DNA of 55,198 nt from Anaerolineales bacterium. GTDB taxonomy: Bacteria > Chloroflexota > Anaerolineae > Anaerolineales > RBG-16-64-43. The position numbers and the translations under genes are program-made. The notes below the pieces were generated by a model that saw only the letters and a list, made by a program, of their open reading frames with translations, was not told where the DNA came from and searched no databases. Below are positions 16,005 to 24,759 of this stretch, in pieces. The first letter of the stretch is position 1. Each line of letters begins with the position of its first letter. The stretch covers positions 1-55,198 of the forward strand of contig JAFGKK010000016.1 of the NCBI GenBank assembly GCA_016928575.1, written 5' to 3'.

Positions 16005-19000
16005 TCACCTCGCGTCCACGGATTGGGGAGCGATTCCGTACACCAGGGTCAAAGCCATCACTCCCGAGAGCAGTTTGTGCGCGGCCAAGTTGCCGGGCTC
16101 GATCTGGACCGCTTTGCGCAGTTCGTCGGCCGCTTCCGCATAAGCCCGGAGGTTCTTGTGCACGACGCCCATCCGGTAGTGCAACTCCGAATTTTCGGGC
16201 GCGAGCTTCATCGCCGCGCGGTACGAATCGAGCGCCAGATCCCAGCGCTGTTCGGCCTCATACGTCAGGCCGCATTCGAGGGCGGTGCGGAAATCCTGCG
16301 GAGAGATCTGGCGGGCTTTGGCGAGCGCCGCCAGGGATTGATCCAGCTGACCCATCTTGCGGGCGATTCGTCCGAGCAGGATCCAATAGTCCTTTTTTCG
16401 CGGAGCGAGTTCGGCGGCTTTCCGTCCGGCGCGCAGGGCGTCCTCCAAGCGGCCGCATTCCAGCAGCGCTTCCGCCAGACGGTAGTGGGCTTCGTCGATC
16501 TCCGGGTGGGCCTCCAGCAGCGCCTGCATCGCAGCCGCCGAACGGACCGCCGCGCCGGTTGCGGTCCAAAGCCGCGCCAGGCGCAGGGCGGGGACGACCG
16601 GATCGCTCATCTCGGCGGCCGCGTGATCCAGATGGCGGATCGCCTCGGGCAGACGGCCCTCCGTTTCTTCCACTTCGGCCAGAACAAGGCGGGCCTCGGC
16701 CGGATGCCCCTCGCCGCCGAAAACGTCTTTGGCGGTGGAGCGGGCTTCCTCGCGCCGGCCAAGCGCCAACGCCGCGCGGGCTTTGCCCAGCTTCCAAGCA
16801 AGGACGGCGCCGGGTTTCTCCAGGGCCAGGGAGAAAGCCTGGTACGCATCCGCCGGCCGTCCCGATTCCATCGCCGCTTTGCCGATTTCGGCGTGTAGTT
16901 CGCCGCTTTCATCGGTGAGGAGCGATTCCGCCTTCAGGAAGTGCTTCAATGCGGTCTGAGGATCCCCGTCGCGCAGCAATGCCTGGGCGAACCGGCGGTG
17001 GTAGACGCCGTTGAAAGGAACCAATTCGGCGGCGCGCTGGAGGCAGGGCAGTGCGGCGGCGCGGTCCCCCATGGCCTCGTTCCATACGCCGAGTGCGTAG
17101 TGCCAATCAGCCGCCTTCGGCGAAAGGCTAAGGGCGTGGCGCAGTTTGTCGGTGGCTTCGCCGCGGCGACCGATCTCGTACAAAATCGCCGCCGAGACCG
17201 CATGCGGAAGAGCTTTGTGAGGCGCCGAGCGGCTGGCATTCTCGAGTTCCGCCAGGGCGGCGTCGAGCCGTCCGGCTTTCCTTTCGCAGATCCCCAAGAG
17301 GACCCGGCCGGTTTCCCTGCCCGGACGAAGGTTTACCGCGGCTTGGGCGGCCGATCGGGCGCGGTCGATTTGACCGGCGCGCAGCCAGGCCTGCGCAATC
17401 GAGGCGGCGTTTTCCGGAGCAGGACGGGTCTGGTTGATCCGTTCCAGGGATTCGATCGCCTTTGGATCGGGCTCGTCGAAAATCAATCCCGCGCGCCCGG
17501 ACAGCGCCCGGACCGCGTCTTCGTCCGCGCCCAGCGCGGCGGCGCGGGCGAGGGCGGCGCGGGCGGTTTTCGCGGCGGTGGGGTCCGCCGGCCGATCTTC
17601 GGCGAATGCCATACGGGTTCGGGATTCGGATTCGGCCTGCGACACAATCGCGGCGGCCAGAAGGACGTGCGCCTCCGGATCGTCCGGAGAGGATCCGCAG
17701 AGGGATTCCAGGCACCGGACAGCGGCGGGATAGTCTTCCAGCGCCAGCGCCGCACGCCCGGTCAGCCCAAGCGCTTCGGAGGATTCGGCGCAGAGTTCGC
17801 AGGCTTTGGCCAGGGCGGATGCCGCGGCGGCGGAAGACGCCTCCTCCCAACGGCCGGACAGCGCGTCATTTTCCATCTTCGACGCAAGCGCGGAGGCCAG
17901 CAGAGCCCAGGTGCGGGCGTCTTCGGGATGGGCTGTCGCCGCTTGTTTGCTTGCCGCAACCGCCTTTTCGAATTCGCCCTTTTCAAATTCGATCCTCGCC
18001 CGCAGGACAAGGCCGTCTGCGCCGGCTGCCGATGCGCCGGATTCTTTCCAGGCGTCGGCCCTTTGCAGATCGCCGGCGCGGAACGCGGCTTGGGCCGCTT
18101 CAAGCGCCAATCCGGAATCGGACGGCGCCTGAGCCATCGCCCGTTCGTAGTGCGGAAGCGCTTCCCGGCTCAGGCCGACCGCCGCCATATTCGAAGCCAA
18201 CCGGCGGAGGAGGGCTGGATTTTTGGGATCCAACTGGACAGCCTTTTTCAGAAAAGCGATCGCGGCGGATTTTCTGCCGTCCGCCCACAGCGCCTCGGCG
18301 GCGGAGGCCAAGGGGCCGGAATGCTCCGGATCCGCGTCGCTCGCTCGGCGGAACATTTCGAACGCCTGCGCGTTTTTTCCGCAGCTACGCAGGGCGGCGC
18401 CCAGTTCGGTCAACAACGGAACGGATGCGGGATTCCGCTCCAGCGCCGATTCCAAAACCGCCGCGGCTTCCCCGAATTCCTTCAGGGCGGAAAGAAGGCG
18501 AGCGCTGCGCAGCGCGATGCTCGCGTCTTTCGGCCCGGCCAATTCGAGGGCGCGGGCGATCTCGGAACGGGCTTGCGCGCCGTCCCCGGCGGAAAGGAAG
18601 ATTTCCGCCATCCGGATCGGCGGTTCGGGGTCGGCGGGAGAGAATTCCGACGCCTGCCGCAAAGCTTCAACGGCTTCCTCGGGACGGTGGATCGCAATCA
18701 AGGATTCGGCCAGACCGGAGAGTGCGGCGACGTCGTCCGGAGAATCGGCGAGGACTTTCCGGAAAGCCGCCAACGCATCTTCATGCAGGCCGGAGGCGGC
18801 CAACGCCTCGCCCAACCGGCCGCGGATGCGGGAATCCGCCGGAGAAATTTGAAGCGCAGCCTGCAGATTGTGGACCGCCGTGGGATGATCCCCCGAACGC
18901 AGCATCGCCTCGGCCAATCCGAGATGCGCGTCGACCTTCTGCTCGATCGTCATGCCGTCCGCGGATTGCAGAAGGGAACCGAATTCCGAGGCCGCCTCCG

Positions 19001-21212
19001 GAAGCCGTCCGTCGAAAACCTTGGCCCAGCCGATCAGCGATTTCAGCCGCTGATCTTCGGCGCCGGATTGCAATTTCTCGGCCTGCGTCAGCAGGGCGAG
19101 GGCCCGGCTCACGGCAGCGGGATCGGGTTCCGGATTGCGGCGGTGTTCCCGGAGCAGGAGTGAGCCCAGCTCCACGAGCAGATCCGCGGAATCCGGCTCC
19201 GCGGCCACGGAGCGTTCGAGCGCCGCCCGGGCTTCCGCGGTTCGGCCGAGGGATTCCAAAAGCGCAGACTTTTTTTTCACGGCGGCAACCGATCCGGGCG
19301 AGACGGCCAGCGCCCGGTTCAGATACTCCTCCGCATCGGCGGTCTCCTGAATCGCCAGGGAGGCATCCGCCAGCGACATAAGGATCCCCATATCGTTGGG
19401 GCGGGAGGAAAGCGCGCGTTCCAAATGCGCGGCGGCTTCCCGAATCCGGCCTTCGATGAGCAGCCCCGATCCCAAGGCGGAAAGCAAATCCGCCGGATCG
19501 GAAGCGGCTTCGATCCCGGCGCGCAGGGTGGTGGCGGCCGCCTCGCGGTTGCCTTTGGAGGAGTGCAAATCCGCAAGCGCTTTCCAGGGAGCGGACGCTT
19601 TCGGAGACAGACGGGTTGCCTTCTGCAGCGCGGCGAAAGCTGCTTCTTCGTTACCCTGCGCCAGGTCAAGCAATCCCAGGATGGCGTACGCTTCTCCGCA
19701 ATCCGGAGTGAGTGCGAGACAGCGCTCGGCAGCCTGGCGGGCTTGCCCCTCATCCCCGGCGGCATGGCTGTTCCGGGCTAAACCGAGGAGGAGGGCGGGG
19801 TCGTCGGCTGTTTTTCCGGATAGGATGCGGTAATGCTCCGCGGCTTCCTTGGGCCTCTTCTCGTGTTCGGCGGACCTAGCCAACAGAAGCAGGGAGCGGG
19901 AATCCTCGGGATTCAGGTGCCAGGCGGCGGAAGCGGCCGCCGAGCAAGATTGCCAATCACCGATCTGGGCGGTCAGATCCGCCAGCCGGGCGAAAACCTG
20001 CGGATGATTCGGCCGGGAACGGCTTAACGCATGGAGGATCTGCGCCGCCCCGCGCAAATCACCGCCTTCGGCCAGGACGTCGGCCAAGTCCATCTGCAGC
20101 CGCGGATCGGAAGCGGAGGACGCCTTGGCGCAGGATTGCCGTGCGGCTTCGAGGGCTTTGTCCGCCGCGCCCGTTTTCATCCGGATGCGGGCCACGAGCA
20201 GGAGGTCCTCGGGATCCTCGGTGGTGGAGGGAATGGCCTCGATGGCTTCTTCGAAACGGTCCAAACCGGAAAGCGAACGGGCGATCCCGGCGCGGATTCC
20301 GGCGGCGCCCGGGTCGAGTGCGCCCGCTTCCTGCCAGAAGGAAAGGGCGGTGGTGAAGTTGCCCTCCTCCTCGGCGGCGCGGGCCGATTCCATCAGGGTA
20401 TCCATCAGCATCCGCTTGGCGTCCCGCCGGGCGGCGTCCGCTTCGGGAAGCGCCGCCGCCGGCTCGCCCGCCAAGCGAAGCATCCGCGCGCGGAGGATTC
20501 GTTGCCCGGGGTTAATGGTGGCTTCCGAGAAGACTTGCGATTTGGCGGCGGCCGTGGTCCCCAAACGCCGGGCCAATTCCGGCTCGCCCGACGCGGCCGC
20601 GCCTTCGCAAATCGCCGTGGCGGAGGAGAGGCCGACGGCCGGAAGGCAGCGTTCGAGGATTTCCGCCGCTTGCTCCAAAGACTCGTTCGCAAGGACGGTC
20701 TCAACCAGCCGCGGGGCGGACTCGGGCAGCAACTCCGCCAGGCGCTCGATGACCTTCGCGGTATCGGCCGCGATCGAATAGAGGCAGATCCAAAATAGGA
20801 CCGGGGCGTCCGACCAGCCTTCCATGGCTGCAGGATTGTCGAGATGCCCGGTTGCTGCCAGCGCCGCGAGGGCGGCCTGATCCAGCGCCGGATCCGTTCC
20901 GCCGCGCAGCTCCTGAAAGGCGGTCTCCCCCCGGTCCAGGCTGGAATCCGGAACCTGCACCGTGGACGCCCCGCCTGTGGCGAAACGGGCGCGGAGGTAC
21001 TCGGTTTCCGATGCCGACAGCAGACCCAGCCAACCGGGCCGCCACCGGAGAGAATCCGATCCGGCGAAAGAAACGGCTTTTTTCAGGAAGCCCTCATCGT
21101 GCAGGACGGACCACAGCGCCGCAACCCGACGGATTCGACGGATGATCCCGGGACGGACCTCGCTGGGCAGGGCGGTTTCGAGTGATTGGAAGACCTGGTT
21201 GTCGGAGAGCAT
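16005..21212 (-). CDS. giant tetratricopeptide-repeat protein (1735 residues)
   Basis: Starts MLSDNQVFQSLETALPSEVR. After an N-terminal helical region of about 190 residues with no repeat match, almost all the rest is TPR units of about 34 residues (for example AALQKATRLSPKASAPWKAL and SYRAAMKLAPENSELHYRMG), by eye several dozen, forming a long superhelix. It is very Ala-rich. There is no catalytic domain, signal peptide or membrane span, so a cytoplasmic scaffold or sensor is likely. GAGGT precedes the ATG. It lies 37 nt downstream of a two-helix membrane protein gene and 3 nt upstream of the TPR/C25 peptidase gene, so the three form one transcript. A scaffold that docks the peptidase, perhaps at the membrane, is inference from this arrangement. 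Confidence 0.9.
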   Translation of the reverse strand: MLSDNQVFQSLETALPSEVRPGIIRRIRRVAALWSVLHDEGFLKKAVSFAGSDSLRWRPGWLGLLSASETEYLRARFATGGASTVQVPDSSLDRGETAFQELRGGTDPALDQAALAALAATGHLDNPAAMEGWSDAPVLFWICLYSIAADTAKVIERLAELLPESAPRLVETVLANESLEQAAEILERCLPAVGLSSATAICEGAAASGEPELARRLGTTAAAKSQVFSEATINPGQRILRARMLRLAGEPAAALPEADAARRDAKRMLMDTLMESARAAEEEGNFTTALSFWQEAGALDPGAAGIRAGIARSLSGLDRFEEAIEAIPSTTEDPEDLLLVARIRMKTGAADKALEAARQSCAKASSASDPRLQMDLADVLAEGGDLRGAAQILHALSRSRPNHPQVFARLADLTAQIGDWQSCSAAASAAWHLNPEDSRSLLLLARSAEHEKRPKEAAEHYRILSGKTADDPALLLGLARNSHAAGDEGQARQAAERCLALTPDCGEAYAILGLLDLAQGNEEAAFAALQKATRLSPKASAPWKALADLHSSKGNREAAATTLRAGIEAASDPADLLSALGSGLLIEGRIREAAAHLERALSSRPNDMGILMSLADASLAIQETADAEEYLNRALAVSPGSVAAVKKKSALLESLGRTAEARAALERSVAAEPDSADLLVELGSLLLREHRRNPEPDPAAVSRALALLTQAEKLQSGAEDQRLKSLIGWAKVFDGRLPEAASEFGSLLQSADGMTIEQKVDAHLGLAEAMLRSGDHPTAVHNLQAALQISPADSRIRGRLGEALAASGLHEDALAAFRKVLADSPDDVAALSGLAESLIAIHRPEEAVEALRQASEFSPADPEPPIRMAEIFLSAGDGAQARSEIARALELAGPKDASIALRSARLLSALKEFGEAAAVLESALERNPASVPLLTELGAALRSCGKNAQAFEMFRRASDADPEHSGPLASAAEALWADGRKSAAIAFLKKAVQLDPKNPALLRRLASNMAAVGLSREALPHYERAMAQAPSDSGLALEAAQAAFRAGDLQRADAWKESGASAAGADGLVLRARIEFEKGEFEKAVAASKQAATAHPEDARTWALLASALASKMENDALSGRWEEASSAAAASALAKACELCAESSEALGLTGRAALALEDYPAAVRCLESLCGSSPDDPEAHVLLAAAIVSQAESESRTRMAFAEDRPADPTAAKTARAALARAAALGADEDAVRALSGRAGLIFDEPDPKAIESLERINQTRPAPENAASIAQAWLRAGQIDRARSAAQAAVNLRPGRETGRVLLGICERKAGRLDAALAELENASRSAPHKALPHAVSAAILYEIGRRGEATDKLRHALSLSPKAADWHYALGVWNEAMGDRAAALPCLQRAAELVPFNGVYHRRFAQALLRDGDPQTALKHFLKAESLLTDESGELHAEIGKAAMESGRPADAYQAFSLALEKPGAVLAWKLGKARAALALGRREEARSTAKDVFGGEGHPAEARLVLAEVEETEGRLPEAIRHLDHAAAEMSDPVVPALRLARLWTATGAAVRSAAAMQALLEAHPEIDEAHYRLAEALLECGRLEDALRAGRKAAELAPRKKDYWILLGRIARKMGQLDQSLAALAKARQISPQDFRTALECGLTYEAEQRWDLALDSYRAAMKLAPENSELHYRMGVVHKNLRAYAEAADELRKAVQIEPGNLAAHKLLSGVMALTLVYGIAPQSVDAR

Positions 21213-21249
21213 CGGCTACCTCGCGGCGGGGCGCTTGCGGAGCGGCGGT

Positions 21250-21579
21250 TTAGAGAACTCCGGACGTGAGCCAATACGCGCCGGCCATCAAACCGACGCC
21301 GATCAAAATCAGAAAGGCGCCCACGCCGGCGGCGGTTTTCATCAACTGGTTCACCTGAGCCAAGATCTCGGTGATGCTCTCGGCCAGCGACGTCATGTCG
21401 TGGTTGAGGGCCCGTTTGCTCAATTCCGTGGACGTGCCCGCCAGAGTCCGCATTTCGCGGGTGAAACTGCGGCCGATAAGGATCAAAATCCCGGCCAGCA
21501 GGCAAATCAGGCCTGAACCGAGGAGGATCAGGATGATGCCGATCTGCAGATCCGGTTGGGTGATGTATTGGACGACCAT
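21250..21579 (-). CDS. two-helix membrane protein, first gene of the TPR/peptidase operon
   Basis: 109 residues from MVVQYITQPDLQIG. Transmembrane helix 1 is at about 12-36 (GIILILLGSGLICLLAGILI), a polar helical stretch at 40-82 (MTSLAESITEILAQVNQLMK) may be a coiled coil, and helix 2 is at about 84-104. GGGAGG sits 5-6 nt before this ATG; a longer frame starting at 21699 has no ribosome site. It may anchor the downstream TPR protein to the membrane, which is inference. No family is recognised. Confidence 0.8.
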   Translation of the reverse strand: MVVQYITQPDLQIGIILILLGSGLICLLAGILILIGRSFTREMRTLAGTSTELSKRALNHDMTSLAESITEILAQVNQLMKTAAGVGAFLILIGVGLMAGAYWLTSGVL

Positions 21580-21595
21580 GTTCGCCTCCCAAAAT

Positions 21596-21613
21596 GATTC
21601 TTCTGGAAGAATC
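21596..21613. promoter_or_regulatory. perfect 18-bp palindrome upstream of the TPR/peptidase operon
   Basis: GATTCTTC-TG-GAAGAATC has 8-bp perfect arms and ends 17 nt before the first start codon, just outside the ribosome site. It could be an operator or an mRNA hairpin. No clear promoter hexamers are visible with it. The remaining 21614-21859 holds no supported gene. Confidence 0.5.
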
Positions 21614-21859
21614 CTTGTGCAAATTGCGTGCCAGAGGGAGGAATCCCGTGAGATTACGGGGGCTGCGTGCCGGCTGCGAGGCCGGGCTTCCTTCTCCATT
21701 TGGCGGGACCGCCGTGGAGGCCGATGATTCCAAGCCTAAAAAAGGGGTTTGAAGCTGGTTGTGCCGCCATAATTGCTTGCCGCGGCTGATAGAAACCGCC
21801 GGAAGAACAGTCTTCAGACCGCGGCGTGGAGTGCTACTCGACCGATTACCAAAATGCCG

Positions 21860-23521
21860 TCAACGGGGGAGAGTGTTTTTTGAAGAGAGCTCCGCTTTTT
21901 GCCCGAGGTATGCGGTGTAGTTGCCGTCGTATTGGCGGATCCGGCCGTCTTCCAGTTCGAAGATCCGGTTCACAGCATTATCCAGGAAATAGCGGTCGTG
22001 GGAGACCACCAGCAGGGTCCCATCGAATTCTTCAAGCGCCTCTTCCAACTGCTCGGCCGAGGCAATATCCAGGTGGTTGGTCGGTTCGTCAAGGAGCAGG
22101 AAATTGGCGCCTTGCAGCATCAGGCGGGCCATTTGCACGCGCGCCTTTTCGCCGCCGGAGAGGTCGCGGACCTTCTTGCCGGCGTCGTCCGCGTCGAAGA
22201 GGAAGCGTCCCATCAACCCGTACAGTTCGCGGTTGGTCAGCGCCGCGCGCCGGGTGAGTTCTTCGGCCAGGGTGTTTTCGAATCCGAGGGTCTGATGCTC
22301 CTGATCGTAGTACCCCAGCGTGTTCGAGGGTCCGATGACGATCTCTCCCTCCGACAGCTTCTCTTCGCCCATGACGCAGCGCAGCAGAACGGTTTTCCCG
22401 GATCCGTTGGGGCCGATGAGGCCGACCCGCTCGCCGTTCCAGATTGTGAAAGCGACGCCGCGCAGGATCTCTTTGCCGTCGAAGGTTTTGCTTGCCCGGC
22501 GGATCTCCAGCGTGCGGTTGGATCCGCGGCTCGAGGCGGAAAAGTTCAGCCCGACGGTCTTCCGATCGCCGGCGGGTTTCTGGATCCGCTCGAGCTTATC
22601 GAGGCGCTTCTGCATCGACCGTCCGCGCTTGACCAGTTTTTCGTTCTGGCCGGCGCCCCAACCCATCAGGCGCTGAATGGCGAACTCCATCCGGCGGATT
22701 TCACGCTGTTGGGTTTTAAACTGCTGCTCCTGCATAAGGCGCTTGCGCCGCTTCTCAAACGCGTATTCGGAATAATTGCCGGGGAAGCGGGTCAGCCGGG
22801 CGTCCTCAAGTTCGGCGATCTCATCGGCGACGATGTCCAGCAGGTAACGGTCGTGCGAAACGATCAGGACGGCCCCGGGGTAGTCGGCGATCAGCGCCTC
22901 CAAGAAGCGCTTGCCCTGCAGGTCGAGGTGGTTGTCCGGCTCGTCGAGCAGCAGAAGGTCCGGCTGTTCCAGGAGCAGTTTGGCCAGGCCGACCAATTTT
23001 TTCTGTCCGCCGGAAAGCGCCCGCAAAGGGAGGTCGAAATCCGCTTCCGAGAATCCTAGCCCGCGCAGCGTGGATCGGACCCGGCCTTCGAAATTCAGTC
23101 CGCCCTTCTGGGAATACTCCTCCAGCAGCTGCTCGTGGCGGGTGGCGAAGCGTTCCAGCTTCTTCGCATCGCCGAATACGTCCGGATCCCCCATCCGGGC
23201 GGCGGTCCGTTCCATCTCCTGTTCCAAGGCGGCCAGGGTGGGGGAGGAATCCCGGGTCTCGGCGAGGACCGAGCGGTCGAGATCGAAATTGACCTCCTGA
23301 TGGAGGTACCCGACGCGGATGCCGCGGGCGAGATGGACCGCGCCGGAATCCGGATCCAATTCACGGGCTAACATGCGCAGGAGGGTGGATTTGCCGGCGG
23401 CATTCGGGCCGATCAGACCGATCCTGGCGTCGTGGTATATCTCCCAGCTGAGTGAATCCAGAATGTTCTGCGCGCCGTAGGAATGGGTTACCTTGTCCAG
23501 GCGCGCGATGGTGCCAATCAT
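21860..23521 (-). CDS. ABC-F family ATPase (Uup/EttA-like translation factor)
   Basis: 553 residues with two ABC ATPase domains and no membrane part. Domain 1: Walker A GPNAAGKS (38-45), signature LSGGQ (169-173), Walker B LLLLDEPDNHLD (189-200). A charged linker (about 250-310) is the arm region that contacts the ribosomal E/P site in this family. Domain 2: Walker A GPNGSGKT (370-377), signature LSGGE (454-458), Walker B LLLDEPTNHLD. AGGAGA precedes the ATG. Members act on stalled ribosomes or give antibiotic resistance; the exact subgroup cannot be set here. It is a single leftward gene, divergent from hom. Confidence 0.93.
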   Translation of the reverse strand: MIGTIARLDKVTHSYGAQNILDSLSWEIYHDARIGLIGPNAAGKSTLLRMLARELDPDSGAVHLARGIRVGYLHQEVNFDLDRSVLAETRDSSPTLAALEQEMERTAARMGDPDVFGDAKKLERFATRHEQLLEEYSQKGGLNFEGRVRSTLRGLGFSEADFDLPLRALSGGQKKLVGLAKLLLEQPDLLLLDEPDNHLDLQGKRFLEALIADYPGAVLIVSHDRYLLDIVADEIAELEDARLTRFPGNYSEYAFEKRRKRLMQEQQFKTQQREIRRMEFAIQRLMGWGAGQNEKLVKRGRSMQKRLDKLERIQKPAGDRKTVGLNFSASSRGSNRTLEIRRASKTFDGKEILRGVAFTIWNGERVGLIGPNGSGKTVLLRCVMGEEKLSEGEIVIGPSNTLGYYDQEHQTLGFENTLAEELTRRAALTNRELYGLMGRFLFDADDAGKKVRDLSGGEKARVQMARLMLQGANFLLLDEPTNHLDIASAEQLEEALEEFDGTLLVVSHDRYFLDNAVNRIFELEDGRIRQYDGNYTAYLGQKAELSSKNTLPR

Positions 23522-23658
23522 GCGGTTTTCTCCTGGGAATAACCGAGGGGGGAATCTATCACGGCGGGGGAATTTGGAAAAGGGGCGGCCTTGTTCCTGG
23601 CCTTACCGGCGAAACGGGTGAGAAAAAATTCCCGCAGGGCCTTCGCGCGCCGGGCGGC

Positions 23659-23687
23659 TTCGCGGCCCCGCTCCTATGCGTTACAAT
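23659..23687 (+). promoter_or_regulatory. possible promoter of the hom-dus operon
   Basis: A TACAAT -10 at 23682-23687, with a weak TTCGCG 17 nt upstream, sits about 30 nt before the hom start codon. The -10 is good and the -35 is poor. Confidence 0.35.
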
Positions 23688-23717
23688 GGCCCCACCCGTC
23701 TCCTCGGAAGGTTTTCC

Positions 23718-24755
23718 ATGCGGACCTACCGCCTTGCGATCATCGGCTTTGGCAACGTCGGCCAGGGCTTGGCGCAGATCCTGAACGAGCAGGGTGACCT
23801 GCTGCGGCAGCAATTCGGAGTGAACGTGCGGATCACCGCCGTAAGCGACATCCGCCTGGGCAGCGTGTACCATCCGGCCGGATTGGCGCCGCAAACCCTG
23901 CTGGATGCCGTTAGGCTGGAAAAATCCCTGCGCCGGGTGGACGCCCTGCATCGCGGCTGGGATTCCGACCGAACCATCCGGGGGACGGAGACCAACGTCG
24001 TCGTCGAGCTCAGCCCGACCGACCTTACGACCGGAGAGCCGGCCATCAGCCACATCCGCGCCGCCTTCGAAACCGGGAAACACGCGATCACCACCAACAA
24101 GGGCCCGGTGGCGCTGCAATACCGGGCGCTGGCTAAGCTGGCCGCCGATCACGGAGTGGAACTGGGGCTCGAGGGTACGGTGATGAGCGGATCGCCCGCC
24201 CTGCGGCTGGGATCGGAACTGCTCTCCGGCGCCAGGGTCGAAAGCATTCAGGGCGTCATCAATGGAACCACCAACTACATCCTGACCCAGATGCAGGAGG
24301 GCAAGCCATACTCCGCCGCGATCGAGGAGGCGCAGGACCAGGGATACGCCGAAGCCGATCCAACCGGCGACGTGGAGGGGTACGATGCGGCCGGAAAGCT
24401 TGTGATCCTGGCCAACGTTCTGATGGGGGCGGAGATCGGGATGGAGGATGTCGAGCGCGAGGGGATCACCCGCCTGACCAAGAAGGACGTCGCGGCGGCG
24501 AAGGACGCGGGCGAAGTGTGGAAGCTGGTCGCCCGGGTAGACCGGACCGGCGACGGCGTGCGGGCCAGCGTCCGGCCGCAGCGATTGCCGCACACGCATC
24601 CGCTGGCGTCCGTCCACGGCGCGGCCAACGCAATCACCTTCGCCACCCGCCTGCTCGGCGACGTGACCCTGATCGGGCCGGGCGCCGGCCGCCTGGAAAC
24701 CGCCTACGCGATCCTGTGCGATCTGCTTGCCATCGACCGCCATATCCGCCGCTAG
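23718..24755 (+). CDS. hom: homoserine dehydrogenase
   Basis: 345 residues. Reduces aspartate semialdehyde to homoserine on the route to threonine, methionine and isoleucine. The Rossmann motif IIGFGNVGQGL is at the N-terminus; GLEGTVMSGSPAL, INGTTNYIL and DPTGDVEGYDAAGKLVILAN are the catalytic and substrate-binding segments. It lacks the C-terminal ACT domain of longer feedback-regulated forms. The ATG at 23718 follows GGAAGG with 6-nt spacing, which decides it over a start 42 nt upstream. It is followed within 5 nt by a dihydrouridine synthase gene. Confidence 0.93.
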   Translation: MRTYRLAIIGFGNVGQGLAQILNEQGDLLRQQFGVNVRITAVSDIRLGSVYHPAGLAPQTLLDAVRLEKSLRRVDALHRGWDSDRTIRGTETNVVVELSPTDLTTGEPAISHIRAAFETGKHAITTNKGPVALQYRALAKLAADHGVELGLEGTVMSGSPALRLGSELLSGARVESIQGVINGTTNYILTQMQEGKPYSAAIEEAQDQGYAEADPTGDVEGYDAAGKLVILANVLMGAEIGMEDVEREGITRLTKKDVAAAKDAGEVWKLVARVDRTGDGVRASVRPQRLPHTHPLASVHGAANAITFATRLLGDVTLIGPGAGRLETAYAILCDLLAIDRHIRR

Positions 24756-24759
24756 GATC

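Noticed and set aside
15341-16918. 525-residue Arg/Pro-rich frame opposite the peptidase and TPR genes
   Set aside because: Composition is typical of the complement of Ala-rich coding DNA; there is no ribosome site or family match.
16941-19381. Two long plus-strand frames (740 and 639 residues) opposite the giant TPR gene
   Set aside because: Both are Gly/Arg/Pro-rich complements of the TPR codons; the minus-strand frame has clear TPR periodicity and coupled neighbours.
13272-21579. TPR plus caspase-like genes as part of a CRISPR-guided Craspase
   Set aside because: No gRAMP/Cas7-11, repeat array or other cas gene is in the window, and the peptidase motifs look closer to C25 than to CHAT.
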